Below, piece by piece: positions 37,569-45,360 of a stretch of 64,000 nt of DNA (position 1 is the first letter of the stretch; the number at the start of each line of letters is the position of its first letter). The translations under genes were made by a program, and so were the position numbers. The notes under the pieces were generated by a model. That model was not told the DNA's origin and did no database searches. It saw only the letters and a program-made list of their open reading frames with translations. The DNA is from Pseudomonadota bacterium. GTDB lineage: Bacteria > Pseudomonadota > Gammaproteobacteria > Steroidobacterales > Steroidobacteraceae. The stretch is taken from NCBI GenBank assembly GCA_021826035.1, contig JAKBBE010000007.1:1-64000 (forward strand). Direction: 5' to 3'.

Positions 37569-38072
37569 ATGGGAAGCGGTCTGAGCATTCGGGCGGGAAT
37601 TTCGGTCACGCTCGCGGCGGGGCTCCTGGCGGGGCTTGCGCCCGCACCGGTGCGCGCGCAGTCGATGGCTCTCGAGAATCTCGATCATTTCCCTCGCGCC
37701 ACGCTCGTGATCGACGCCGGCGGACACGTGCATCGCTTCCGGGCCTGGATCGCCAATACCCCGGCCCGCCAAGCCCAGGGATTGATGTTCGTGCGCGACC
37801 TGCCTGCCGATGAGGGCATGGTGTTCCCCATGCACCCACTGCAGGTGGCTCAGTTCTGGATGGCCAACACGTATATCCCGCTCGACATGCTGTTCGTGGC
37901 GCCCGGCGGGCGCATCGAGAAGATCACGGCCAACGCCAAGCCGTTCTCTCTGCAGACGATCAGCTCTGGGGCGCCCGTGGAGGCGGTGATCGAAATCCGG
38001 GGCGGTCAGGCGCGCGCCCTCGGCATCACCGTCGGCTCACAGGTCCGCTGGACACCTGTCGTGGCGAAATAG
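37569..38072 (+). CDS. Exported DUF192 family protein
   Basis: The 167-residue protein has a Sec signal peptide (ISVTLAAGLLAGLAPAPVRA, cleavage near Gln31) followed by one DUF192 domain: FRAWIANTPARQAQGLMFVR, EGMVFPMHPLQVAQFWMANT, YIPLDMLFVAPGGRI, EAVIEIRGGQARALGITVG. The family is common in proteobacterial periplasms, with unknown function. ATG 37569 is used because the signal peptide begins there. The gene is divergent from glgP. Confidence 0.9.
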   Translation: MGSGLSIRAGISVTLAAGLLAGLAPAPVRAQSMALENLDHFPRATLVIDAGGHVHRFRAWIANTPARQAQGLMFVRDLPADEGMVFPMHPLQVAQFWMANTYIPLDMLFVAPGGRIEKITANAKPFSLQTISSGAPVEAVIEIRGGQARALGITVGSQVRWTPVVAK

Positions 38073-38217
38073 TCGCCTTTTCCCCGCCCATCCTTCCGCA
38101 TCCCTGCACCGGACTCGCGCGCGCTCCGGGTCACCGAATTCCGCTCGCCGCGGGGCAGGCCGCAGACCCCAAACCGTGGCGTACGCGCGCACTACTCGGT
38201 ATTCCCACCACATCATG

Positions 38218-38243
38218 ATTCATGAATGTTGCGTCATAGCAAC
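38218..38243. promoter_or_regulatory. Adjacent inverted repeats upstream of TonB receptor 1
   Basis: A perfect 10-base palindrome (ATTCATGAAT, 38218-38227) is followed directly by a GTTGC-6-GCAAC inverted repeat (38228-38243). The surrounding 38,200-38,350 stretch is much more AT-rich than neighbouring DNA, as expected for a promoter/operator zone. A regulator-binding role is inferred. Confidence 0.35.
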
Positions 38244-38381
38244 GAATCTCCGTGCGTGAAGTGTGCGAAAAACACATTATTAATCAATCTGTTAAGTGTT
38301 GCCCTAGAGATCTTTCGCAACGCATTTCGCATTCTCGCTTTACTTGAGCAGGGACGTCGTTTAGTGTCCGCCACAAGCCTT

Positions 38382-38421
38382 CTGAGGCACAGCGTGCTGT
38401 GCCCTCAGGAGCGGTTTTTTT
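38382..38421 (+). terminator. Hairpin plus T-tract in the leader of TonB receptor 1
   Basis: Arms CTGAGGCACAGC (38382-38393) and GCTGTGCCCTCAG (38396-38408, one bulged C) are followed by GGAGCGG and seven Ts (38415-38421). This is a plausible intrinsic terminator placed upstream of the receptor start, with no gene immediately before it (the DUF192 gene ends 310 bases earlier). It may end a small RNA or act as an attenuator in the receptor leader. Confidence 0.6.
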
Positions 38422-38498
38422 AAGGAATCGCTCAAGGGCCTCGGGCCAACAACCAAATGCGAAGGCGAACCTTAGGGTCGCCGCGGAGTACACTCATC

Positions 38499-41351
38499 GT
38501 GGAAAACTACACTGTCAGACATGCGGTCAGACGCGCGCTCGCCATTGGCGCGATCGTTGCGGTCGGCGCAGGGGCGATGCTCGCGAACGCGAATCCCGCG
38601 CCGACGCCGAAGCCGCAGTCAGATTCCCAGTCAGTGCCGGCACCGGCGAGCAAGGCGAAGAAGAATGCCTCGGCGTCGATCCTGCAGACCATCGTGGTCA
38701 CCGGCACGATGATCCCAAGGACCTCGGCTGAGACCGCCGAGGCCATCACGATCATCAAGTCCTCGACCCTGCGGAGCCTGGGCGTGACGAACGTCGAGCA
38801 GGCGCTCGGCACGGTGACCTCGAATACCCCGGCGCTGAACATCGCGCAGTCGGTCGGCACGTTCTCGGGCGGTGGTACCTACGCCAACCTGCGCGGTCTG
38901 GGCGATGGCCGCACGCTGGTGCTGCTCGATGGCCACCGGCTTGCCGATAATGCATTCAGCGGCAATGCGGTCGATCTGAGCGGTATCCCGTTCTCGGCCA
39001 TTTCGAGTGTTCAGGTGCTGCGCGAAGGCGCCTCGGCGCTGTACGGATCCGACGCGATCGCGGGCGTCGTCAACTTCATTACGAAGCGTAATTACCAGGG
39101 CGCGGAGGTCAGTGCGGAACTCGATCATCCGCAGGGTGCGGGCGGCGGCTCGGGCAACGTGAGTTTCACCTTCGGCCATGGCGACTTGGTTCGCGACGGC
39201 TACAATTTCATGATCACGGGCAGCTACAGCGGCCAGCAGGAACTGCGCGCGACGCAGCGCTCATTCACTGCCGCGGGTTTCTACCCGGCGCTGGGTGATG
39301 CCGCCACCAATAATCCGGGTACGTGGCCCGCGACAATTCAAGACAATAACGGCCAGGCCATCACAGACCCCGCGCTGGGTGGACAGAGCAATTATTGGCA
39401 GCCCGGCTATCCGGCCTGTGCAGGAAATCCATACCTGACTACCTATTACGGAAACTGCGCGTATCGGTATTCGGCTGCAACGGACCTGCTGCCCAAGTCC
39501 TATGAAGCGTCGGCATTGGTCGCCTTTACCAAGGAACTTCCGGATAACAATGTCCTGAAGATTCAGTACTTCTACAGCCGCTCCAAGGTCACTGCCTGGT
39601 CCGGCCCGATGTTCTACTCGTTCAACATGACCCCTCAGGCTGATCCCACGTATTATCCGACAGCGGCGGGTTTGACGTGCGAGACAGCCTTCACTGCCTG
39701 CACCAGTCCGCCGGCGCTGAATGGCGCAATTAACGCCGTCTGGACGGATCCGAACAACAATCGCTACGGCGATAACATCAACACCGAGGAGCGGGCGTTG
39801 GTGACGTTCTCGGGAGACAATGCGGGTTGGGACTACCGGTTCAACCTGAACTTCAGTCAGAACTTGAACTCCGACGGCAACGTCTCGGGATACCCGAATG
39901 AGTCGGTGTTGGCCCCGGGTGGCGTGCTCAGCGGTCTGATCAATCCGTTCGGACCGCAAAGCCCGGCCGGGCAGGCGCTGATCAATAGCAGCTACGTCAA
40001 TGGCGTATACCAGAACGGCAAAATGCAGCGTTGGGCGGTCAGTGGGCATGCCAGCCATAGGCTCGGTGACGCATTCCACGCCGGGCATGATGCGGTTCTG
40101 GCAATTGGCTTCAGCGTGCGCGGCAACAAGTTCCAAAGCGCCACGACGCCGTACAACTCTCTCGTCCAGGCCGCAACGGGTTTGGGGAACTTTGCGGTCC
40201 AGGGCAGCCGCACGGCGCAGGCCGTGTTCGCCGAGCTGAACGTGCCGATGTCGAAGAGCCTCGATGTCGACATTTCCGATCGCGAAGATCGCTACAGCGA
40301 CTTCGGCCGCACCAACAACGGCAAGATCACGGTTCGTTATCAGCCGTCGCGTTACGTGACCTTCCGTGGGGCTGCGTCCACCGGCTTCCGTGCCCCGACG
40401 TTGTACGATCTGTATGACCCGAACACCATGTCCGCCTCAACCAGCGGATCAATGGGTAACGGCAACCCGTTCTGCACGCCGAGCACGTACAACGCGGAGT
40501 GGAACCAGGCAGTGTGTGGCACGCAAGGGCTGGGGCTGTTCGGCGGTAACGCAAAGCTGACCCCGGAGACCTCGGAGAACTTCGATCTGGGTGTCGTGTT
40601 GGCGCCGGTGCGTAATCTCGGCATCACGCTCGACTACTACCGGATCCTTCTCAAGAACACCATTGGGAATATTCCCGCTTCGGCCATCTACGGTAATCCG
40701 ACCCTGTTCTCGAACTACATCGTGCCGAACGATCTTGGCACGCTGACGCCGTCGATCAATGAGGCCCAGGACTGCCTCCCCTACTCGCTGCCGACTTGCG
40801 GCTACATCGTCGTGAACGATCAGAACACCGGTCAAATCACGACCGATGGATTTGATCTGAGCGTGACGTACTCTCAGCAGACCCGCTGGGGTGTGTTCCA
40901 CGAAGATTTGGAAGGCACCGCGGTCACGCAGTTCCGCTTGCAGCAGTACAACGGCGGCCCGGTGCTGAACCTGGTCGGCTGGTACAACGGCGGAAACGAG
41001 CCGGCGATGCGCTGGCAGCACCTGCTGCGGGTCGACTGGACCAGCCCGCAGGGTCTGTGGGGCGCTGGCATCAGCAACCGGTTCTACTCGTCCTACATCG
41101 ACGAGTTTGGGGTCGGGCCGACCAACAGTGGTCCGCAGCGCACGGTGGGCAGCCAGTCGACGTGGGACGCCTACACGTCCTACAAGCCGCTGCGCGGCCT
41201 GACGGTGCTGTTCGGCATTCGTAACCTGCTCAACACGAATCCGCCGTTCACCAACTCCGCGCAGGGTAACTTCGCGGCGGGCTACAACTCGCTGTTCTCG
41301 AACCCGATCGGACGGGACTTCTATCTGAACCTGACCTACAAATTCCTCTGA
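38499..41351 (+). CDS. TonB-dependent outer-membrane receptor 1
   Basis: The ~950-residue receptor has an N-terminal signal (ALAIGAIVAVGAGAMLANA), a Pro/Ala-Lys linker and the plug start LQTIVVTGTMIP. The plug motifs LRGLGDGRTLVLLDGHRLA and ASALYGSDAIAGVVNFITKR precede a long beta-barrel ending NLTYKFL. Such receptors import large ligands using TonB. GTG 38499 is chosen because GGAG lies upstream and it gives a leader (ENYTVRHAVRRAL) like that of receptor 2; ATG 38457 in frame is the alternative. It heads a cluster with an aspartic protease, PKHD hydroxylase and sulfotransferases. Confidence 0.93.
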   Translation: MENYTVRHAVRRALAIGAIVAVGAGAMLANANPAPTPKPQSDSQSVPAPASKAKKNASASILQTIVVTGTMIPRTSAETAEAITIIKSSTLRSLGVTNVEQALGTVTSNTPALNIAQSVGTFSGGGTYANLRGLGDGRTLVLLDGHRLADNAFSGNAVDLSGIPFSAISSVQVLREGASALYGSDAIAGVVNFITKRNYQGAEVSAELDHPQGAGGGSGNVSFTFGHGDLVRDGYNFMITGSYSGQQELRATQRSFTAAGFYPALGDAATNNPGTWPATIQDNNGQAITDPALGGQSNYWQPGYPACAGNPYLTTYYGNCAYRYSAATDLLPKSYEASALVAFTKELPDNNVLKIQYFYSRSKVTAWSGPMFYSFNMTPQADPTYYPTAAGLTCETAFTACTSPPALNGAINAVWTDPNNNRYGDNINTEERALVTFSGDNAGWDYRFNLNFSQNLNSDGNVSGYPNESVLAPGGVLSGLINPFGPQSPAGQALINSSYVNGVYQNGKMQRWAVSGHASHRLGDAFHAGHDAVLAIGFSVRGNKFQSATTPYNSLVQAATGLGNFAVQGSRTAQAVFAELNVPMSKSLDVDISDREDRYSDFGRTNNGKITVRYQPSRYVTFRGAASTGFRAPTLYDLYDPNTMSASTSGSMGNGNPFCTPSTYNAEWNQAVCGTQGLGLFGGNAKLTPETSENFDLGVVLAPVRNLGITLDYYRILLKNTIGNIPASAIYGNPTLFSNYIVPNDLGTLTPSINEAQDCLPYSLPTCGYIVVNDQNTGQITTDGFDLSVTYSQQTRWGVFHEDLEGTAVTQFRLQQYNGGPVLNLVGWYNGGNEPAMRWQHLLRVDWTSPQGLWGAGISNRFYSSYIDEFGVGPTNSGPQRTVGSQSTWDAYTSYKPLRGLTVLFGIRNLLNTNPPFTNSAQGNFAAGYNSLFSNPIGRDFYLNLTYKFL

Positions 41352-41376
41352 TCCTTCGGCCCTCTCGGGCCGTCGT

Positions 41377-41405
41377 CGGGCACCCGCCGTCGAGGCGGGT
41401 GCCCG
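41377..41405 (+). other. Perfect 12-bp hairpin downstream of TonB receptor 1
   Basis: Arms CGGGCACCCGCC (41377-41388) and GGCGGGTGCCCG (41394-41405) flank a 5-base loop. There is no T-tract, so it is not a standard terminator. It may protect the 3' end of the receptor mRNA or slow polymerase; a true terminator follows about 70 bases later. Confidence 0.5.
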
Positions 41406-41474
41406 CGAGGGGTGAGTCGGATGCGGTGCGCTCGCACTGCGCCTCTTGCCACGGCCACGCTGATGGTTGATTCA

Positions 41475-41501
41475 AAGCCCCGCCTTGTGCGGGGCTTTTT
41501 T
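41475..41501 (+). terminator. Rho-independent terminator after TonB receptor 1
   Basis: A 9-bp stem AAGCCCCGC / GCGGGGCTT with a CTTGT loop runs straight into a T-tract (41496-41501). It separates the receptor from the downstream protease gene, which starts 75 bases later. Confidence 0.85.
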
Positions 41502-41576
41502 ATGTGACGAGCTACCGCCGGTGCTCGGTGGCGGGCGTATAGTGACCCGCGACACTCGTGGCGTCGCAGGAATCTC

Positions 41577-42536
41577 GTGAAGGCCCTCGGCCGTACCCTG
41601 TGCGTGGTGGCCTTACTGCCCGCGGTGGCGATGGCGGTGGCCCGTCCTCATGGGACGGTGTCGGCAGATGTGCCGAGCCTGCTCTCCTCGGCACCGGCCC
41701 GAGTCAATCCTCTCGGTCAGATCGTCGTCCCGGTCATGATCGACGGTCGCGGACCTTTTCCGTTTCTCCTCGATACCGGCGCGAATGGCTCAGTCATCGC
41801 GCCGCGACTGGTCAAGGCGCTGGGCTTGATGCGGCGGGAGGGACAGGTGGAGCGCGTCGAAGGGGTGACCGGGACGCAGCCGCTGCCTTGGGTGAACGTT
41901 CGCCGGCTACAAGTCGGTCGGATCGTGAAGCGCGAGGTGCGCATGCCGATCTGCTCGACGCCCATCATGACCGAAGTCGATGGCATTCTCGGGATGGCGG
42001 GGTTCGGCCCGGTGCGGATCGCGGTCGATTTTCGTCACCATCGGGTGGCGATCGATCGCTCGAGCCGTGGGCCGATGTGGGGCTTCCTCGATATCCACGC
42101 GGTTCGCACGCCGGGCGGATTACTCATGATCCCGGCGCGGGTCGGCGGCCTCGTGGTCGAGGCGGTGATCGACACCGGATCGCCCGTGACCTTGGGCAAT
42201 TCCGCCCTGCGCAAAGCCTTGCTGTCGCGTCGCCGCTCGGGTGCCACGACGCCGATTTACGGAGTGACGCAGCAGGTGTCCACGGGTTCGACCGCCGTGG
42301 CGCCGACGCTGATTCTTGGGCCCGTGGCGATTCAGCACCTGCCGATCGTCTATTCCAATGTCCCGATTTTCCGGGAATGGCATCTGCAAGGCACCCCCGC
42401 GGTGATCATCGGCACGGACGTGTTGAGCGTCGCGGACTCACTCGTGCTCGATTACCCGCGATCTCGGGTCTACATCCTGCCCGCGCCGCCGCCGATCTCG
42501 ATGCTGGCGGCGGCGGGATTTCAGCCGGGCGGGTGA
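41577..42536 (+). CDS. Exported two-motif (retropepsin/pepsin-like) aspartic protease
   Basis: The 319-residue protein starts at GTG 41577 with a signal peptide (LCVVALLPAVAMAVA). It carries two aspartyl motifs in one chain: FPFLLDTGANGSVI (Asp66) and EAVIDTGSPVTLGN (Asp199). Each is followed by a matching half-domain (VDGILGMAGFG; PAVIIGTDVL). Retropepsins usually have one motif and dimerise; a two-lobed chain is pepsin-like. A paralogue sits at 55473-56636 next to the same partner types. Envelope processing of a receptor-linked substrate is inferred. Confidence 0.85.
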   Translation: MKALGRTLCVVALLPAVAMAVARPHGTVSADVPSLLSSAPARVNPLGQIVVPVMIDGRGPFPFLLDTGANGSVIAPRLVKALGLMRREGQVERVEGVTGTQPLPWVNVRRLQVGRIVKREVRMPICSTPIMTEVDGILGMAGFGPVRIAVDFRHHRVAIDRSSRGPMWGFLDIHAVRTPGGLLMIPARVGGLVVEAVIDTGSPVTLGNSALRKALLSRRRSGATTPIYGVTQQVSTGSTAVAPTLILGPVAIQHLPIVYSNVPIFREWHLQGTPAVIIGTDVLSVADSLVLDYPRSRVYILPAPPPISMLAAAGFQPGG

Positions 42537-42642
42537 GCTGCCGGAGCCGCGCCCGAACGGACCTCGGCCGGCGCACGTCCTCGCTCGGATCGCCGGCACC
42601 GCTATACTGCCCAATGATCTTCTCCTGACGGGCGGACTTGCG

Positions 42643-43308
42643 ATGTTTTTGCAAATCGAAGATTTCCTGACCGTCGCCGAGGTCGACTCGGTGCGCGAGC
42701 TGGCGCGCCAGACCCGTTTCATCGACGGCCGCAGCTCCAATCCGCACAACCCCACCAAGCGCAGCCTGATCCCCGACCCGACCGATGCGCACGCTCAGCG
42801 CGCCGGCCAGCTCGCCCTCGGGGCCTTCCAGCGCAGCGAAATGGCACGCAACTTCGTGCTGCCGCGGCGTATCGCGGTGCCGCAGGTCGTGCGCTACGGA
42901 GAGGGTATGGGCTACGGAGCGCACGTCGATGTGCCGTTCATGGCGGTGAGTCAGCAGCCGTTGCGTTCGGACGTCTCGTGTACGGTCTTTCTCAGCGAGC
43001 CCGACAGCTACGGTGGCGGTGAGCTCGTGATCTATCTCGGCTCGCAGGAGGTACGCATCAAGGGTCGTCCCGGGGGAGTCGTGTTTTACCCGTCCACCAC
43101 TCTGCACGAGGTGGCGCCGGTGACGTCCGGGGAGCGCCTGGTGATGATCACATTCATCGAGAGTCAGATCGCGGATGCGGCGCGCCGCGAACTGCTGTTC
43201 GCCCTCAATGAGGTCCGGGCGCTCGAGGGGGCGAAGCTCGAGTGGGGCAACCGCGTGCGCCTGGAGTATGTCGCGTCCAACCTGCAACGCATGTGGGCTG
43301 AAGCTTGA
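42643..43308 (+). CDS. PKHD-type Fe(II)/2-oxoglutarate hydroxylase (PiuC/YbiX-like)
   Basis: The 221-residue protein has the full metal triad His94-x-Asp96 (YGAHVDVPFM) and His155 (STTLHEVAPV), plus the 2-oxoglutarate Arg165 (SGERLVMITFIESQ). DVSCTVFLSEPDSYGGGEL is typical of the PKHD family (often beside siderophore/TonB receptors). These enzymes hydroxylate proteins or small molecules; the substrate is unknown. Its stop overlaps the TTG start of the following broken sulfotransferase gene, suggesting an original operon. It is closely similar to the copy at 54733-55395. Confidence 0.93.
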   Translation: MFLQIEDFLTVAEVDSVRELARQTRFIDGRSSNPHNPTKRSLIPDPTDAHAQRAGQLALGAFQRSEMARNFVLPRRIAVPQVVRYGEGMGYGAHVDVPFMAVSQQPLRSDVSCTVFLSEPDSYGGGELVIYLGSQEVRIKGRPGGVVFYPSTTLHEVAPVTSGERLVMITFIESQIADAARRELLFALNEVRALEGAKLEWGNRVRLEYVASNLQRMWAEA

Positions 43309-44821
43309 GACGCGATCCGCAGGCCGAGCGCGAGCGGCTGATCGCGATCCAGCGCGTCGCGCAAGGGGGGAGACCTGCCGCACGCGATTGATCTCGCCGC
43401 AGCAGCCCTTGCAGCGGGACGGGAGCATCCGCTGATTTTCAACGTGCTCGCGCTGCGCCACGAGCAGGCGGGCGAGCTCGCCGCGGCCGAAGGTCTGCTG
43501 CGCCGCGCAGTGGCGCTCGACCCAGCGGACAAGACCGCCCGCAATGCCCTCGGGTTGTGCCTGCTGCGACTCGGACGGTACGCCAAAGCGCTCGAGCAGT
43601 TCGATGCGCTGGCCGCGGCCCACCCGGCACTGCCGCTCGCGCACGCAAACCGGGGGAGCGCTGTTCGGGCTGACGAGGGCCCTGGAGGCCGAGGCGGCAA
43701 TTCGCCGCGCGGTCGAGCTCGGTGAGCGGCAACTGGGTGTCGCCGCGACTCGCCTCCGCGGTCTGCTCGCGGATTCGCACGATGCCCAGAGCCGCACGTC
43801 CGAGGCGTTTGTTGCCTATACCGATAGCGATTGGCTGCAGCGGGAAGTTAACGCGGCACAGTGCGCAACCGCTTCGCCGAGCGCTCTGCAGTACGCGCTA
43901 GGACTCGTGGACTATCTGCGCAGCGCCGATCGGACGCGCTGGTGCGCGGCGCCGCCCTCGAGTGGGCCGGAATCGCCTGCGGGAGATGTGTTCGTGCTCG
44001 GATTTCTGCGCTCGGGCACCGCGCTCCTGGAGGTAACTCTCGAGGGGCATGCGCAGGTGGCCAGTGTCGAGGAGAGCGAATCGCTGATCGATTCGATGCA
44101 CCAGTTCATGCAGCAGCCGCAGGATCTTGAACGCCTGGTGCACGCGCCGCCGACGACGTTGGATACGCTGCGCGGCGCGTATTGGCGCCGCGTGGCGCAG
44201 ACCGGCGTCGACGGTAGCGGCAAGGTCCTCGTTGACAAGAGTCCACTCAATATCCTGAAGCTGTCGTTGATCGCGCGCCTGTTCCCGCGGGCTAATACTC
44301 TGGTTACGTGCCGTGATTCCCTCGATGTCGTGCGTAGCGGCTTCCGACACCGATTCCGCATGCGCCGGCCGATCTACGAAATGCTCACGCTCGCGGGCGC
44401 GGCGCACTATTACGACGCAGTCATGCGCGTGCTCATGGAGTGCACGTGTCTCCTGCCGCCTGGTTACTCGCTGGTGCGGCACGAGGGCGTGGTGAGTGGC
44501 TTTGCGCGTGAGATGTGCCGGGTGTGCGATCTTCTCGGACTGAAGTGGGACCCGCCCATGGGAGAGTTCGCGGGGCGCACGCACGCACGCACGCACGCCC
44601 GCGCTGCGCTGATTCCCTGCACCGCCCAGCTCGTCCATGAGCTCAAGGCCCAGGGCCTCGACCGCTGGTGGCGTTACCGCGAGCCGCTTGCACCGGTCCT
44701 GCCGATCCTGGCTCCGGGGGTTCGGCAGTTCTACGATAAGGAGCCGGGGGCGGGCGGGCAAGGTTCGCGGCGCGAGGTCGCGACCCGGCGTGACTCGTGG
44801 CCTGCCGGTGTCCGGAACTAA
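43305..44821 (+). pseudogene. TPR-sulfotransferase, broken by two frameshifts
   Basis: Compared by eye with the intact paralogue at 45361, this copy begins at TTG 43305 (LRRDPQAERERLIAI). It shifts frame at a G6 run (43365-43370), continues as HAIDLAAAALAAGREHPLIF to HANRG, and shifts again at a G5 run (43652-43656). It then continues to 44821, with about 60 residues of TPR region missing. The catalytic half is intact: PAPS loop FVLGFLRSGTALLE, CRDSLDVVRSGF and VRHEGVVSGFAREMCR. A (GCAC)5 repeat at 44577 replaces conserved sequence near the end. Either it is decayed or the runs are sequencing errors. Confidence 0.8.
44577..44598 (+). repeat. GCAC tetranucleotide tandem repeat
   Basis: Five full GCAC units plus GC lie inside the coding frame of the broken sulfotransferase, encoding RTHARTHAR. 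A four-base repeat in a coding region would shift frame when it gains or loses one unit, so it is a candidate contingency locus or a decay product. Confidence 0.85.
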
Positions 44822-44903
44822 AACGCCGTCCGGAGCCGCCGATCGTGCCGGCGCGCGGACGGCGCCTTGTCCACGGCGGCCAGTGGCTGCCGACGAGTAT
44901 CGC

Positions 44904-45281
44904 TCAGCAACTCTGCCCGTTGGTTCCGCACCCCGGCGCGGCGGTCGCCCCCGAGAGGGCCCGGCGCTGCTGCTCGCGCATCTGCAGGATCACCCGGGTC
45001 TGATGCGGCGTGAAGCATCTGACGTGAGGGATGCGCGAACCGAGGCTGGGCGCGTGCTCGCAGTACAGCATTGTGCCGTTGCGGGATTCTAGCGAAAAGC
45101 CCGCCTGTTCCGCCTGCAATGCGAAGTTGGCCTCGGCGAGGACATGCTGAGGCGAATTCGGGGTCTCGGTCATCGGCGCGGCTGTGGTGGCCGCTGCAGG
45201 GGTCTGATGCCGGGGCTGGCCGGCGCATGCGCTGAGCGCGGCGGCGCTCGCGAGCACGAGAAGCGACATCATTCTGCGCAT
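44904..45281 (-). CDS. Small Cys-containing lipoprotein, unknown function
   Basis: The 125-residue protein has a lipoprotein signal (SLLVLASAAALSACAG; lipobox SACA), a Thr/Ala/Pro linker and a compact domain with four cysteines (LYCEH, VRCFTPHQTR, APGCGTNGQSC). The order suggests two disulfides in the periplasm. It lies between the two TPR-sulfotransferase copies on the opposite strand, divergent from the intact one. No family was recognised. It could be a substrate or accessory protein of the neighbouring modification enzymes; this is speculation. Confidence 0.72.
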   Translation of the reverse strand: MRRMMSLLVLASAAALSACAGQPRHQTPAAATTAAPMTETPNSPQHVLAEANFALQAEQAGFSLESRNGTMLYCEHAPSLGSRIPHVRCFTPHQTRVILQMREQQRRALSGATAAPGCGTNGQSC

Positions 45282-45360
45282 GGCAGATCTCCTTTAATTC
45301 TGGGAGCTACTGTAGCGCGGTTTATACTCACGCGCATGACACACCCGAAATCGAGACCCC

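Noticed and set aside
41377..41405. 12-bp hairpin after TonB receptor 1 as a terminator
   Set aside because: No T-tract follows; a proper terminator lies at 41475-41501.
44577..44598. GCAC repeat as part of a CRISPR array
   Set aside because: Four-base tandem units without spacers; a simple sequence repeat in a coding frame.
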